Shown: positions 42,148 to 51,006, counted from the stretch's first letter. The stretch: 64,000 nt of DNA from Anaeromicrobium sediminis (GCF_002270055.1 NZ_NIBG01000001.1:470937-534936), one strand, 5' to 3'. Numbers and translations are program-made. The notes: generated by a model from the letters alone, not told the origin.

Positions 42148-42892
42148 CCCATACCTCGCTTACTTCGCCTTTTAATGCATCTATAAAACCATCATCTTCA
42201 TATTCTCCTTCTTCATCATTTACTTTAGCTTTTTCTAACTCTAATTTCTCTCTCTTAAGATCTATCTCTATTTCAGTTTTATATTTATTAAACTCAAACT
42301 TTTCTCTATCCATTTGAAGCTTTTCTGTATCCCCTATAAGAGATGCTTTAGTTTCTATTAATTTTCTTAATTGCTCCATACATATTAAAATACCATTTTC
42401 TCTATCTTCTTCATTGATTTCTTTCTCATGCTTGTTACCATACATGTCATAAAAGAATGTTACTTCTCTATTAAGTAACCTTGCTATTTTAAGTCTTAAT
42501 AGCCTTATTTCTTCATCTATATTTACTGAAGCTGTTGTTTGGTCAAATATTTCTTTTTCTTCTGGTCTTAGCATGTTAGCATATAAAGATTGATAGGCAC
42601 CATGCTTTATGGCATTAATATTTCCTTCTGGAGCTCCACCATCATTACCTAGTGCATTTTTATTTCCTATTTGTCCACCTTTTTTACGTTTCTTTTCATT
42701 AGTAACGTTACCTTTTGTTTTTGGTAACGCTCCCTTTAATTCTTGATCCCATTTATCCTGGCTTTTCCACTTTCGAATTTGAGAATCTTTTAGTCCTAAC
42801 TCTTCTGCAATATCTTTTAATTTCTTTTCTCCATTAGATTCTAAATACATAATCTTTGCTTTATCTCTATTAGGACTCCTAGCTCTAGCCAT
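42128..42892 (-). CDS. terminase small subunit
   Basis: 254 aa. Helix-turn-helix at the N-terminus ('KLKDIAEELGLKDSQIRKWK'), then 'KKGGQIGNKNALGNDGGAPE' in part (GNKNALGN.GGAPEGN) typical of small terminases, a coiled coil and an acidic tail. Recognises the packaging site. Confidence 0.9.
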   Translation of the reverse strand: MARARSPNRDKAKIMYLESNGEKKLKDIAEELGLKDSQIRKWKSQDKWDQELKGALPKTKGNVTNEKKRKKGGQIGNKNALGNDGGAPEGNINAIKHGAYQSLYANMLRPEEKEIFDQTTASVNIDEEIRLLRLKIARLLNREVTFFYDMYGNKHEKEINEEDRENGILICMEQLRKLIETKASLIGDTEKLQMDREKFEFNKYKTEIEIDLKREKLELEKAKVNDEEGEYEDDGFIDALKGEVSEVWDDVTED

Positions 42893-42959
42893 TCATCACC
42901 ACCTCTGTCATTCGTGTTGTTTTTTGGTATGAAAAAAAGAGCCCTGTTAGACTCTTACA

Positions 42960-43346
42960 TTAACCTTTAGTCATTTCCACCAGAGTTTTTGCTACTATAT
43001 CTTTGATTTCTTGCCACCCTAATTCAGCACCTTTACCTAATACATATTTTATTTTTTCCATACCGGATAAAGTTTTATCAATCCCTATTTTTTGTTCTAT
43101 ATAATCTATTCCATCTCTAGTTATCATCAGTCCATATATACCATAATCACATATTTCATCGTCTGCATAATATGGTTGGAAATTTTTAATATATCCCTCG
43201 TTTTCTAACTTCCTTAATGCTATTATGAATTTCTCTTCATCTAGATTAATAATCTCAGGATTAATATTATTTTCCATATCTGGGATATCCTTTTGGTACT
43301 CCAAGTAAATTGATACCAATACCTTTTGCTTAATATCAAGTTTCAT
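42960..43346 (-). CDS. YjcQ-like winged-helix protein, 128 aa
   Basis: 'LRKLENEGYIKNFQ' and 'GLMITRDGIDYIEQKIGID' are features of the YjcQ family of phage-associated winged-helix proteins. A role in transcription control is inferred. It lies between a MazF-like gene and the terminase. Confidence 0.7.
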   Translation of the reverse strand: MKLDIKQKVLVSIYLEYQKDIPDMENNINPEIINLDEEKFIIALRKLENEGYIKNFQPYYADDEICDYGIYGLMITRDGIDYIEQKIGIDKTLSGMEKIKYVLGKGAELGWQEIKDIVAKTLVEMTKG

Positions 43347-43365
43347 GTTTTCATCCTTTCATTTT

Positions 43366-43953
43366 TCAATAGTGACATTCTATAATATTGTTCTCTCTTA
43401 TTACTTCCTTAAAATGCCTGTCATCTTTGCAAAATGTTTTAATAGTATCTATATGTTCTCTCTTTTGCTCTATAAGATTATCTATGTCTACTTGCTTTAA
43501 CATTTTACTTTTAATTTTAATATCTATATCCTTTATAGATTCAACTGCAAAATTTATCATCCTTTCATCCGCATTACGTGAATCTTTATAAGACTCTCCA
43601 TGCAAATTCCTTCTAAGTGCTTCATCTATTTCATATATTACTTTTCTATTGCAATGCCCAATTTGCTTTCCTAACTTTCTCTTATCAATTGTTGTAATCA
43701 ATCTGCATAAAGCTACAAACTTTTTTCGTGAGCCATCGTACATATCCATTTCTACATGTACTTTTTCATCATAAATCGAATAATTCTTAGCTTCATCCTT
43801 ACTTACAATCGGTATTCCCGATACTATAGGGCCATGTTTATTCCCCATATTATTGCTTACAATAATAACCTTAGTGATCTCTTGTAAGCAATTACGATGA
43901 CTCATATCAACAGTACAAATACTACCCCTGTTCACAAATGTTTTTATATCCAT
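43366..43953 (-). CDS. MazF/PemK-like protein with C-terminal extension, 195 aa
   Basis: Residues 6-115 follow the MazF pattern: 'NRGSICTVDM', 'VIIVSNNMGNKHGPIVSGIPI', 'LITTIDKRKLGKQIG', 'YEIDEALRRNL'. The remaining ~80 residues are a helical extension rich in Lys and Asp. MazF cuts RNA; no antitoxin gene is evident beside it, so this may be a tamed phage version or act on host mRNA. Neighbour YjcQ-like gene lies 19 bp downstream. Confidence 0.75.
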   Translation of the reverse strand: MDIKTFVNRGSICTVDMSHRNCLQEITKVIIVSNNMGNKHGPIVSGIPIVSKDEAKNYSIYDEKVHVEMDMYDGSRKKFVALCRLITTIDKRKLGKQIGHCNRKVIYEIDEALRRNLHGESYKDSRNADERMINFAVESIKDIDIKIKSKMLKQVDIDNLIEQKREHIDTIKTFCKDDRHFKEVIRENNIIECHY

Positions 43954-44004
43954 TGTTATTCCCCCTAACTTCTATAAAGTTCTACACGTAAATACTAATT
44001 CCTC

Positions 44005-44175
44005 TTAATCTTTAACCTGTCTCATTCGTCCTTTAATTCGCTTATAACGTCTATGCTTCATCAAGTTCTCTACAGCATCCCCTAATTCTATCTCTTTCTT
44101 CCGAACTGGTGCCCTAGCCCTTACTTCGTACAATTTTTTCTTAACATCATTATCCGACATATCTTTTATTTTCAA
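44005..44175 (-). CDS. small basic phage-type protein, 56 aa
   Basis: Paralog of the gene at 7872-8039 ('KKKLYEVRARAPVRKKEIE', 'ENLMKHRRYKRI'). Highly basic; may bind nucleic acid. Start at TTG 44175 or ATG 44160 is uncertain. Confidence 0.6.
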   Translation of the reverse strand: MKIKDMSDNDVKKKLYEVRARAPVRKKEIELGDAVENLMKHRRYKRIKGRMRQVKD

Positions 44176-44207
44176 TTCATCATCTTCTTTCTACTCGGTA
44201 CATAACA

Positions 44208-44235
44208 AAAGACAGCCGATTTCTCGACTGCCTTT
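44208..44235 (-). terminator. GAAA-loop terminator, copy 3
   Basis: Same hairpin as 6993-7020 and 8072-8099; follows the ArpU-like gene. Confidence 0.6.
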
Positions 44236-44357
44236 GTGAGGGAACAGGATAGTTATGTAGAATCATTTTTCTATGGTTATCAGGGGGACAACCATGAATT
44301 CTTTACACTATCAGAATAACATGCTTTTTCCCAAATATGTGTCTAAAAAAATCCAAA

Positions 44358-44804
44358 CTATACTGCTGTTAATCCTCTAATTCCAAATATTCTTATGGCA
44401 AATTTCTTGATTGCCTTATCTTTCTGATAGTACACATTACTTCTGCTATAACTTAATTCTTCCGCTATTTCTTCCTTAGAAGCTCTATCTATATACCACA
44501 TTCTAAGTACATCTCCTAATTGCTCTCCATCCTCATTCATTTCATCCAAAGTAGCATCTACCTCTTCCAGCTTCTCCTCTGTTTCCTTCTTCATCTCTAT
44601 ATAGCACTTTAATTTATACGCTATATCCATTATATCCTCTGGAACCTTATTCCCCTGTGGCATATCATCTATAACAATAGCCTTTGCATCACTAGGAGCT
44701 CCACTCCATTTCAATTTAGTAATTTCTCTGTTTATATGATTCAAGCTATATTTTAAATCTCCATAATGCTTTAAATATAACTCTGCTTCTCTTATGTAAT
44801 TCAT
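44358..44804 (-). CDS. ArpU/sigma-like late transcription regulator
   Basis: 148 aa, paralog of 8225-8671. Helical N-terminal half and a C-terminal region-4-like helix-turn-helix (SKEEIAEELSYSRSNVYYQK). The placement upstream of the terminase genes agrees with a late-gene activator. The two copies differ mostly in the helix-turn-helix, so they may recognise different promoters. Confidence 0.8.
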   Translation of the reverse strand: MNYIREAELYLKHYGDLKYSLNHINREITKLKWSGAPSDAKAIVIDDMPQGNKVPEDIMDIAYKLKCYIEMKKETEEKLEEVDATLDEMNEDGEQLGDVLRMWYIDRASKEEIAEELSYSRSNVYYQKDKAIKKFAIRIFGIRGLTAV

Positions 44805-44950
44805 TTTAACTCCCCCTTTTGTGTCTTATATAACTTTTAAATCAAACATTCCCCCACTCGTCGTTCAATGTTCTAGTTAAACTTATAGTTAAATACTTAA
44901 CGTATTTATAATTCCATGGTATAATACTGTTATATTTTTCCAGAAAGTAG

Positions 44951-45478
44951 GTGATTAACATGCGTGACAACAATGTAATTGATGAAAGTATAATAGAAGA
45001 AGATCCAGGTAAAAAAAAGGAACCTCTAGCTATAGGCGGATGGTTAGTTTTACCCTCAATCGGTGTAATAACAAATCCATTTCGAACAGTCTATGGAACT
45101 TACTCTATGTTCATGAATATATTTCAATCAGGTCAATGGGATCAAATAGCTTCTAGTAATAGCGCCTTCTATGATCAATCTTTGAAAAACATTTTAGTTT
45201 TTGAACTTGTTTCAAACGTTCTCATGATTATACTCTCAATCTTCCTTCTTTATTTATTTATAAGAAAATCTAAACATTTTCCTAAATCATGGATTGCTTT
45301 TGTTTCAATCAATGCATTAATACTAACAGTTGATTTAGTTTTGTGTAGAAAATTTGTAACAAATGCACCTGGTGCTGGTGATTTATTCATGACGTTAGCA
45401 CGAAGTTTATTTGCATTAGTAGTGTGGGGTACTTACCTAATGAAGTCAAAACGTGTAAAGAATACTTTCATCAAATAA
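44951..45478 (+). CDS. DUF2569 family membrane protein
   Basis: 175 aa. 'IGGWLVLPSIGVITNPF' is the family signature; four hydrophobic helices follow. Function unknown. It has GAAAGTAGGTG upstream, and its own terminator (45483-45515), and stands against the leftward prophage genes, so it is cargo. Confidence 0.85.
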   Translation: MINMRDNNVIDESIIEEDPGKKKEPLAIGGWLVLPSIGVITNPFRTVYGTYSMFMNIFQSGQWDQIASSNSAFYDQSLKNILVFELVSNVLMIILSIFLLYLFIRKSKHFPKSWIAFVSINALILTVDLVLCRKFVTNAPGAGDLFMTLARSLFALVVWGTYLMKSKRVKNTFIK

Positions 45479-45482
45479 TTTA

Positions 45483-45515
45483 GTCAAAAGATCACATTAC
45501 TTTGTGATCTTTTAA
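45483..45515 (+). terminator. terminator of DUF2569 gene
   Basis: AAAAGATCACA...TGTGATCTTTT hairpin followed by T-rich sequence. Confidence 0.7.
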
Positions 45516-45528
45516 TTTATTTATAATC

Positions 45529-45675
45529 TCAGTTAAGACATTCCACCTGCAAATCTTCCCCTATTGTAAATCCATACTTATTAGCAATATTCTCTATATA
45601 AACCATATCACTTATCTCAGCTTCTTCTCCCATCTCACAAATGATTTCTAGTAGCTCTTTTATATCTTGTTTCAT
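45529..45675 (-). CDS. small acidic protein, 48 aa
   Basis: Reads MKQDIKELLEIICEMGEEAE; nearly the same as the gene at 10787-10933. Its ATG overlaps the stop of the upstream small HTH gene (ATGA), so the two are coupled. Confidence 0.7.
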   Translation of the reverse strand: MKQDIKELLEIICEMGEEAEISDMVYIENIANKYGFTIGEDLQVECLN

Positions 45676-45908
45676 TGGATCATCCCCTTTGGATACTTCA
45701 AACTAATTATCTTATCTATCTGCTTGTCACTTAAAGTAATACTCTCTACAGAATCTCTTCCATAGTTCCTATACATAAAAAATATATTCTTTACTATCCT
45801 TCTTTCTATTCCAAAATATAAAGCTATTTCGCTATAACTTAATGGTATTCTACGTCTTATCTTTCTTAGGATCTTCCTAAGCGGCCTTGCATATCTTCTT
45901 CTCATCAT
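45672..45908 (-). CDS. small basic helix-turn-helix protein, 78 aa
   Basis: Arg-rich start (RRRYARPLRKILRKIRR) and helix-turn-helix 'LSYSEIALYFGIERRIVKNI'. Paralog of 11471-11698. GGTGGTGTCA lies before the ATG at 45908. Probably a phage regulator. Confidence 0.65.
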   Translation of the reverse strand: MMRRRYARPLRKILRKIRRRIPLSYSEIALYFGIERRIVKNIFFMYRNYGRDSVESITLSDKQIDKIISLKYPKGMIQ

Positions 45909-45919
45909 TGACACCACCT

Positions 45920-46150
45920 TCTTAAAATTTATATCTCATTTCTTAACAAAGTTTAATAATCCTTTCATACTTTCTTAACATATTGTTGATATCATATAGT
46001 TATAAAAGGCACACACATTTTCCTTCCAACTTCACATAGGGCTTCTGCTATCTTGCAGAGGTCCAATTCGATTTATAGGAATTTTCATATTGTATTTACT
46101 ATTTGTATGAATAACTATCATGTGTTAAAATTTACCTATTCTCATGATTG
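45920..46150. repeat. duplicated leader (copy at 11700-11950)
   Basis: About 230 bp, nearly identical to 11700-11950, including a GG.CTTCTGC-tatctt-GCAGAGGTCC hairpin and TGTTAAAATTTACC before the small membrane protein gene. Confidence 0.7.
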
Positions 46151-46162
46151 GAGTTGATTATT

Positions 46163-46417
46163 TTGCATATGAAATTACCTTTTTGGCAATACATACTTAT
46201 TTGCTTACTCGTTTACTTATCAATTGGTTTTATTGATAAAAAACTTAAAATCTATCATAGGCTATACACAAAACTTAAATCTAAAATATTGGCTAAATTA
46301 GCTATTTATTTCGTTGGTATTTTTGCAATTATATTTACGCATTATCTTGGTGTTAATCCAAGAATCAATGTTGCATTGGCTGCAGGCCTCGGAGCAGGTA
46401 TTGCGTCTATTAGATAA
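46163..46417 (+). CDS. small membrane protein, 84 aa
   Basis: Two hydrophobic helices (YILICLLVYLSIGFI, LAIYFVGIFAIIFTH) and 'VALAAGLGAGIASI' at the end. Paralog of 11956-12228. TTG 46163 has GGAG nine bases upstream; ATG at 46169 is an alternative. Function unknown. Confidence 0.6.
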   Translation: MHMKLPFWQYILICLLVYLSIGFIDKKLKIYHRLYTKLKSKILAKLAIYFVGIFAIIFTHYLGVNPRINVALAAGLGAGIASIR

Positions 46418-46442
46418 ATTGCCTTTTGATAATGCCACTCAC

Positions 46443-46793
46443 TTAATCTTCCTCAACCACTAGAATCTTCTCAAAGCACCAGCCCTTATTAATGAGCTTC
46501 TCCACATGATCTGCCACTTTTTTTCTAGCTATAGATTTAAAACCTTGTGCTATGACTCCATATATAATTCCTATGGATACCTGGATAATATCCATAGCTT
46601 CAAGGATTATAGAAGCTGCAGCTTCTTCTAGCAATTCATCGCTCTCATGATTCTGGCAAAATCTAAAATAAGCCATGGCACTAAGTAGTTCCTCAAACTC
46701 TTCTCCTAGCTTTTTTCTAAGTATATTTAAATCATTGTTGTTCTTTAAGCCTAATAACTTATTGCTCTTTAGTACTGGAAATATAAATCTCAC
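46443..46793 (-). CDS. MazG-like NTP pyrophosphohydrolase, 116 aa
   Basis: 'LRKKLGEEFEELLSA' and 'ILEAMDIIQVSIGII' give the ExxE...ExxD metal site of MazG/dUTPase-like all-alpha pyrophosphatases. Common in phages, where it cleans or remodels the nucleotide pool. AAGGAGGGATTACT precedes the start. Confidence 0.75.
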   Translation of the reverse strand: MRFIFPVLKSNKLLGLKNNNDLNILRKKLGEEFEELLSAMAYFRFCQNHESDELLEEAAASIILEAMDIIQVSIGIIYGVIAQGFKSIARKKVADHVEKLINKGWCFEKILVVEED

Positions 46794-46806
46794 AGTAATC
46801 CCTCCT

Positions 46807-46971
46807 TTACTTTCTTAGGCCTATCTCCTTAAGCCTTTTATTTATAGTCGTTGTTGAAACCTTATACTTCCTAGCTAGTTTACTAATACTCATTCCAGAC
46901 AAATATAATTTCCCTAATTCATCTAGGTCCTTATTAGTCCATTTCCTATGCTTATTTCCCATGCCACTCAC
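46807..46971 (-). CDS. small helix-turn-helix protein, 54 aa
   Basis: 'WTNKDLDELGKLYLSGMSIS' and 'LARKYKVSTTTINKRLKEIG' form a complete helix-turn-helix of the kind found in resolvases and phage GcrA-like proteins. GTG 46971 is preferred because AGAGGTGAT lies five bases upstream; ATG 46962 is possible. Confidence 0.65.
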   Translation of the reverse strand: MSGMGNKHRKWTNKDLDELGKLYLSGMSISKLARKYKVSTTTINKRLKEIGLRK

Positions 46972-46976
46972 ACTTA

Positions 46977-47099
46977 TCACCTCTGCATTCTTGATAATTT
47001 CATAAAGAACTCCCATATGAAAATCCACCCTTCTACACAAAACCAAAGCATGAATATAGCTGCTATTAGATCTATTGCACTATTCGTTCCTAACTGCAT
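46977..47099 (-). CDS. small membrane protein, 40 aa
   Basis: One hydrophobic, Trp-rich helix (IDLIAAIFMLWFCVEGWIFI). GGTGGGTTACTAG precedes the ATG, and the gene starts right after the stop of the 50-aa gene. Part of the replication-region operon. Confidence 0.55.
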   Translation of the reverse strand: MQLGTNSAIDLIAAIFMLWFCVEGWIFIWEFFMKLSRMQR

Positions 47100-47252
47100 C
47101 TAGTAACCCACCTTTTCAAACTCTGCTATCATAGCCTGTCCATATTTGCCTAACACTTCTTTGGCTTGATCTATTAACTCTATAGTCTCTCCTCCTGCTA
47201 AAGCCATTTCTTCCACAGCCATAGCAATCTCATTAACTTTTTTATCTAACAT
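47100..47252 (-). CDS. small phage protein, 50 aa
   Basis: Acidic helical protein (MLDKKVNEIAMAVEEMALAG). GGGGGAGAAATCC directly before the ATG; overlaps the end of the replisome organizer gene by 7 bp. Not recognised. Confidence 0.6.
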   Translation of the reverse strand: MLDKKVNEIAMAVEEMALAGGETIELIDQAKEVLGKYGQAMIAEFEKVGY

Positions 47253-48247
47253 GGATTTCTCCCCCTATTCCTCACTTTTTTCTCTAGTTCCTCAGCCGAA
47301 TATTTATCTGTACGCTGCTTAAAGTTATGAAATCTATTGTTCTTTCCACCTACAGGTTTCTTAGGTTCAGTCTTGTTGCCCTTTTTCTCCTCGGCTATCC
47401 TTTGACCTATAATCTTATCCCAATTCTTTCTAAGGCCAGTAGGTGATTGGACCACTGCATTCCAAAAGTCATTTTCCTCAAAAGCATATTTGATTATTTC
47501 ATATACCTCTTCTCTGCTCCTATTGTCCCTCTCAAATATGATCCTCATATCATTGGCCCACTTTTGTAGATCTTTTACCGTATCATTCGGAACTCTACAC
47601 TTAGGATTAAACTCTAGTATTCTTTCTCTTAGATACACAGCAGCTTTATAGTACATAGAGTTTTCATCATATTTAATTTTCACATTGCCTTTATTGTTTT
47701 TATTTCCCTTAGAATCTTTTTCTGTAGAATTTTGATCTAAAGAACTTTTTCCTGGGGAATGGGTTGAAGATTCATCCGGTTCTTCAACATAATTATTTAT
47801 ATATTCTTTTTCTTTTTCTTTTTCTTTTTCTTCCCCATAGTCTACCGATAGACTATCGATAGGGTATCCATAGTCTATACAAAGCTGTTTGAAAATTTGT
47901 ATAAACTCTGTGTTTTTAACGCCTTTAAGCTCCTTATCAACACACGCCATTACCTTAACGCTCTTAATGGAGTTATGCTTTATCCAATTAAGAAGGACTA
48001 TCTCTTTAGTTGCTTTCGAATACAATATCTTTCCATACCCCTCAAAGCGCTCTAGTAATTTCTCTACTGTTTCTCTGTTATATCCCGTCTCCATCTCTAT
48101 CACCCTTAAAGGTAATTCATATATCCCACATTGTGATGTCTTAGAGTTAGTCATTAAATATATGTAAAAGTATTTTTCTTCAGGGGTAAGATCTATTACA
48201 AAAGCATCTTGCCAAAATGATATTTGTATTTGTCTGTACACTGCCAC
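47246..48247 (-). CDS. phage replisome organizer with DnaD-like domain
   Basis: About 333 aa. 'LTPEEKYFYIYLMTNSKTSQ' and 'CGIYELPLRVIEMETGYN' are the phage replisome organizer N-terminal winged-helix domain; the C-terminal region ('DLQKWANDMRIIFERDNRS', 'VVQSPTGLRKNWDKI') is DnaD-like and would recruit the helicase to the origin. A Glu-Lys repeat lies between. GTG 48247 is preferred (AGGTAGGTG upstream); GTG 48256 is also open. Confidence 0.85.
   Translation of the reverse strand: MAVYRQIQISFWQDAFVIDLTPEEKYFYIYLMTNSKTSQCGIYELPLRVIEMETGYNRETVEKLLERFEGYGKILYSKATKEIVLLNWIKHNSIKSVKVMACVDKELKGVKNTEFIQIFKQLCIDYGYPIDSLSVDYGEEKEKEKEKEYINNYVEEPDESSTHSPGKSSLDQNSTEKDSKGNKNNKGNVKIKYDENSMYYKAAVYLRERILEFNPKCRVPNDTVKDLQKWANDMRIIFERDNRSREEVYEIIKYAFEENDFWNAVVQSPTGLRKNWDKIIGQRIAEEKKGNKTEPKKPVGGKNNRFHNFKQRTDKYSAEELEKKVRNRGRNPC
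47804..47831 (-). repeat. 6-bp microsatellite inside the replisome organizer gene
   Basis: About four and a half units of CTTTTT coding Glu-Lys repeats (EKEKEKEKE). Unit length keeps the frame. Confidence 0.7.
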
Positions 48248-48260
48248 GTTTTTCACCTAC

Positions 48261-48401
48261 CTATAAAAATTTATGTATAATTCCAAATACAACTACCAAT
48301 ACTAATATTAGTAAAATTGTTTTTACCATCATCTTTATTCTTAAGATGTAGAGTGGAGCTCGTCTTCGCTCCACTTGTAAATATTCAGGGTTACTAAGCA
48401 T
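48261..48401 (-). CDS. small membrane protein, 46 aa
   Basis: 'VERRRAPLYILRIKMMVK' then a hydrophobic helix (TILLILVLVVVFGIIH). AGAAGGAGGCTACA lies before the ATG. It precedes the replisome organizer gene. Function unknown. Confidence 0.6.
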   Translation of the reverse strand: MLSNPEYLQVERRRAPLYILRIKMMVKTILLILVLVVVFGIIHKFL

Positions 48402-48481
48402 TGTAGCCTCCTTCTAAAGTTAATGTTAAAGCTACACATTAACTTCATTCTTTAACACGAATTCTATTCATAGAGGAGAAT

Positions 48482-49309
48482 CTATTTCTCCTCTTTTGAA
48501 TTTCCATCCTCAACTACATAATCTGCTTCTATGAATACATTCTCTGGTTCAACGTCTGACATGTCCTGTGCTATCTCAGTTTTTATAGTTGTATCCTGTG
48601 CAAGTTCTCTTTGGAATTCTACCTTTATTGGTGCATACTTTAATACTTTCTTTAAGATAGTTTTCTTTGCCATTTCATCAAAGTTATTTGTCCAAGGAGA
48701 ATACTTACTGCTATAGCTCTGTGAGTATTTCCTACCATGAGTCTCAACATCTTCTTTGCTTATTACTTCAAATCCATACCCACCATTCTTTAGCTTATAG
48801 AATGAGTAGTATGCTATAACTTTTCCTCTCTCTTTTAAAACTGGCTTATGGTGTAATTTAGATTCTAATCCATACTCATAATCAAATTCATCATTCTCAT
48901 ATACTTCATGTGCTTGTATTGATGCAAACTCTCCACTTCTGTGAGCTAGATCTATTAATCCTTTATATCCCACTTGAAATTGAACTTCTAAAGTCCCTTT
49001 GTTCTTAAACGGTATTAAGTAAGCCTGTCCTAATGGAGTGTTAGGCTCTAAGCCTAATTGTGCTGCATTCATTAGAGCTCCCATAAAACTCTTTGGTGTA
49101 CATTCTGCTAACTTAGGATTAACTGATAAGGCTGTTAGAGCCATTCTTGTAAATCTCTCTGGAGTTATTACCTTTGGAAGAGCCTTTTTAATTTCAGGCT
49201 CCATTACTTTAATCCAATCTTTTATGGTTTTAGGTTCTTTTTTCCCATCTATTTCTTTCTTATCAGCTTTACTAGCTAAAGCATTTTTCACATTTGCACT
49301 TGCCATCAT
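48482..49309 (-). CDS. recT: RecT single-strand annealing protein
   Basis: 275 aa. 'LTALSVNPKLAECTPKSFMG' and 'LGLEPNTPLGQAYLIPFKNK' and 'GYKGLIDLAHRSGE' are the RecT family core. It anneals complementary single strands during phage recombination and works with the YqaJ exonuclease encoded next to it. Confidence 0.95.
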   Translation of the reverse strand: MMASANVKNALASKADKKEIDGKKEPKTIKDWIKVMEPEIKKALPKVITPERFTRMALTALSVNPKLAECTPKSFMGALMNAAQLGLEPNTPLGQAYLIPFKNKGTLEVQFQVGYKGLIDLAHRSGEFASIQAHEVYENDEFDYEYGLESKLHHKPVLKERGKVIAYYSFYKLKNGGYGFEVISKEDVETHGRKYSQSYSSKYSPWTNNFDEMAKKTILKKVLKYAPIKVEFQRELAQDTTIKTEIAQDMSDVEPENVFIEADYVVEDGNSKEEK

Positions 49310-49453
49310 GATCCCTCCTATTTACTTTTCACCTTTGCTTTTATTGCTTTACGTTCTTTATGTTTTTTTAATCCTAATCTTCTACTTTAACTTCAACCTT
49401 AACTTTCAATTCTTCTTAATTACTTCTAATAAGTCTCTATTCCATAGGAAAAC

Positions 49454-50389
49454 TTATTTAATAGAAAATCTTCTGCTTATACTTTCCTTTGCATATTCCT
49501 TATATAACTCCGGATGATCTACTTTAAATTTCTTACTATCAAATCTATTACTCTTGGTAGTTTTCCAAGTGATCTTTCTATCTTCTACTAAAGCAAGTTC
49601 ATTCTCACCCATTTCAAGTTGGAACTCTTGCTCTATTTGCTTTTTCTCTGTCTCTAATTTTTTAAGCATTTCCTTAAGTTCATCTAGTCTTTCTAATTTG
49701 GAAATAAACTCACAACCTTCTAAGTTTATAGAACTCTTAGGATTTGATATCTGATGCATTTCCCTCAGTATATTATCTGCATCCTTAGAACCGTCAGGAG
49801 CGGGTATTTCCAAGGAAATAACGTTGTTTAGCCAAAAATCTTTTTCTATAGACATTAAGTGATTTATTACGTCTTCATCCCTCATTATTTTCTTGTAAAC
49901 AAACTTTTCATTTCCTATAAGTACTGCTATCCACCAAGCATCATATCCAGTTACAGCCATATAGTGATGGCACTGAATTTCATAATGAATTGGAATCTTA
50001 TCCTCTTCCCAATCTTTCTTTGAATATGAGTTTGTAGTTTTACATTCTAAGCCCTCTTTTACTCCAACTATGTCTCTATCTATATTGGCTAACATAAAGT
50101 CGTACTCTGGGTGTTGTAGGATTGCATTTCTACGTCTTACCTTAAGGCCTGTCTCCTCAACAAACCTTTGAGCTACATAATCCTCTAGGTCCCTTCCTAT
50201 TCTCATTCTTTCGTTATCATTTAAGCTTTCAGCTTGTCCTGTTTTATCTAAGTAAACTCCTATTGGTGACTTCCAAGGATTTAATCCTGCTATGGCTGCT
50301 GCATCACTACCACCTATTCCTTTTGATCTTTGATCTAACCATTCCTCATGATTCATACTTAATGTATTTACTAAAACTTTGGCTTGCAT
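49454..50389 (-). CDS. yqaJ: YqaJ-type phage exonuclease
   Basis: 311 aa from ATG 50389 (GGAGGGGGATT upstream). 'SKGIGGSDAAAIAGLNPWKS' and 'DRDIVGVKEGLECKTT', 'EIQCHHYMAVTGYDAWWIAVLI' (part: QCHHYMAVTG) are the YqaJ/lambda-exo PD-(D/E)XK motifs: Asp and E-x-K catalytic residues. It degrades one strand to feed RecT. Confidence 0.9.
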   Translation of the reverse strand: MQAKVLVNTLSMNHEEWLDQRSKGIGGSDAAAIAGLNPWKSPIGVYLDKTGQAESLNDNERMRIGRDLEDYVAQRFVEETGLKVRRRNAILQHPEYDFMLANIDRDIVGVKEGLECKTTNSYSKKDWEEDKIPIHYEIQCHHYMAVTGYDAWWIAVLIGNEKFVYKKIMRDEDVINHLMSIEKDFWLNNVISLEIPAPDGSKDADNILREMHQISNPKSSINLEGCEFISKLERLDELKEMLKKLETEKKQIEQEFQLEMGENELALVEDRKITWKTTKSNRFDSKKFKVDHPELYKEYAKESISRRFSIK

Positions 50390-50399
50390 AATCCCCCTC

Positions 50400-50534
50400 C
50401 TAATGTTCTCTATTAAAATCTTCAAATTCGTTACAGTACTCTTCGTAACTCATTACATATTCATTTATTCCTAAACTATCCAAGTCTGCTAATCTATCTA
50501 TATATCTGTCATATTGATCTTGTAGATTTGCCAC
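50400..50534 (-). CDS. small phage protein, 44 aa
   Basis: Acidic, Tyr-rich (YIDRLADLDSLGINEYVMSY). GTG start with GGGAGGGAACAGG before it. Next to the exonuclease gene; not recognised. Confidence 0.55.
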   Translation of the reverse strand: MANLQDQYDRYIDRLADLDSLGINEYVMSYEEYCNEFEDFNREH

Positions 50535-50619
50535 TCCTGTTCCCTCCCTTGCTTAAAATCAAGGTTTTTGTTACAATCTAAATACGTTAAATTTTTTTAT
50601 AGCTACTTTGCCGAGTAGC

Positions 50620-50721
50620 TTATATATCCTTTTTAAATTTCTTTATGTGCTTGTCCTTATTAAAGATAGGGATCAAGCCATTTTCTTTATATAGCCTTTC
50701 TAAGGTCTCTATGGTTAACAT
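50620..50721 (-). CDS. tiny phage protein, 33 aa
   Basis: Reads MLTIETLERLYKENGLIPIF with a basic end. AAAGGTGG precedes the ATG. Coding support rests on the ribosome site and position in the operon. Confidence 0.4.
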   Translation of the reverse strand: MLTIETLERLYKENGLIPIFNKDKHIKKFKKDI

Positions 50722-50758
50722 ACGCTTGCCACCTTTCTGAGAATTTCTTACCTAATTC

Positions 50759-50923
50759 TTATGTATCACTAGTGCCGTCTTTCATGCCCTGTTGTCTTTC
50801 TGCTATAATCTTTCTTTCCATTGCAGTTCTTACCAATGAATGAAATGTCTTTTTTCTTTCTTCTACATTTTCATCTGGTATGATGGTTACTTTCACTAGC
50901 TTGGGTTTTGGTAATCTTGCCAT
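50759..50923 (-). CDS. small basic phage protein, 54 aa
   Basis: MARLPKPKLVKVTIIPDENV, then a helical basic segment (RKKTFHSLVRTAMERKII). AAGGAGTTGAG lies upstream. The layout resembles small phage proteins of the early leftward operon; function unknown. Confidence 0.6.
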   Translation of the reverse strand: MARLPKPKLVKVTIIPDENVEERKKTFHSLVRTAMERKIIAERQQGMKDGTSDT

Positions 50924-51006
50924 TATTCACTCAACTCCTTTCTCTTTTGTGGATTAACTTTCATATTTTGCTTATTTGATATGCCTCTTAGTTGGAAATA
51001 CTAATA

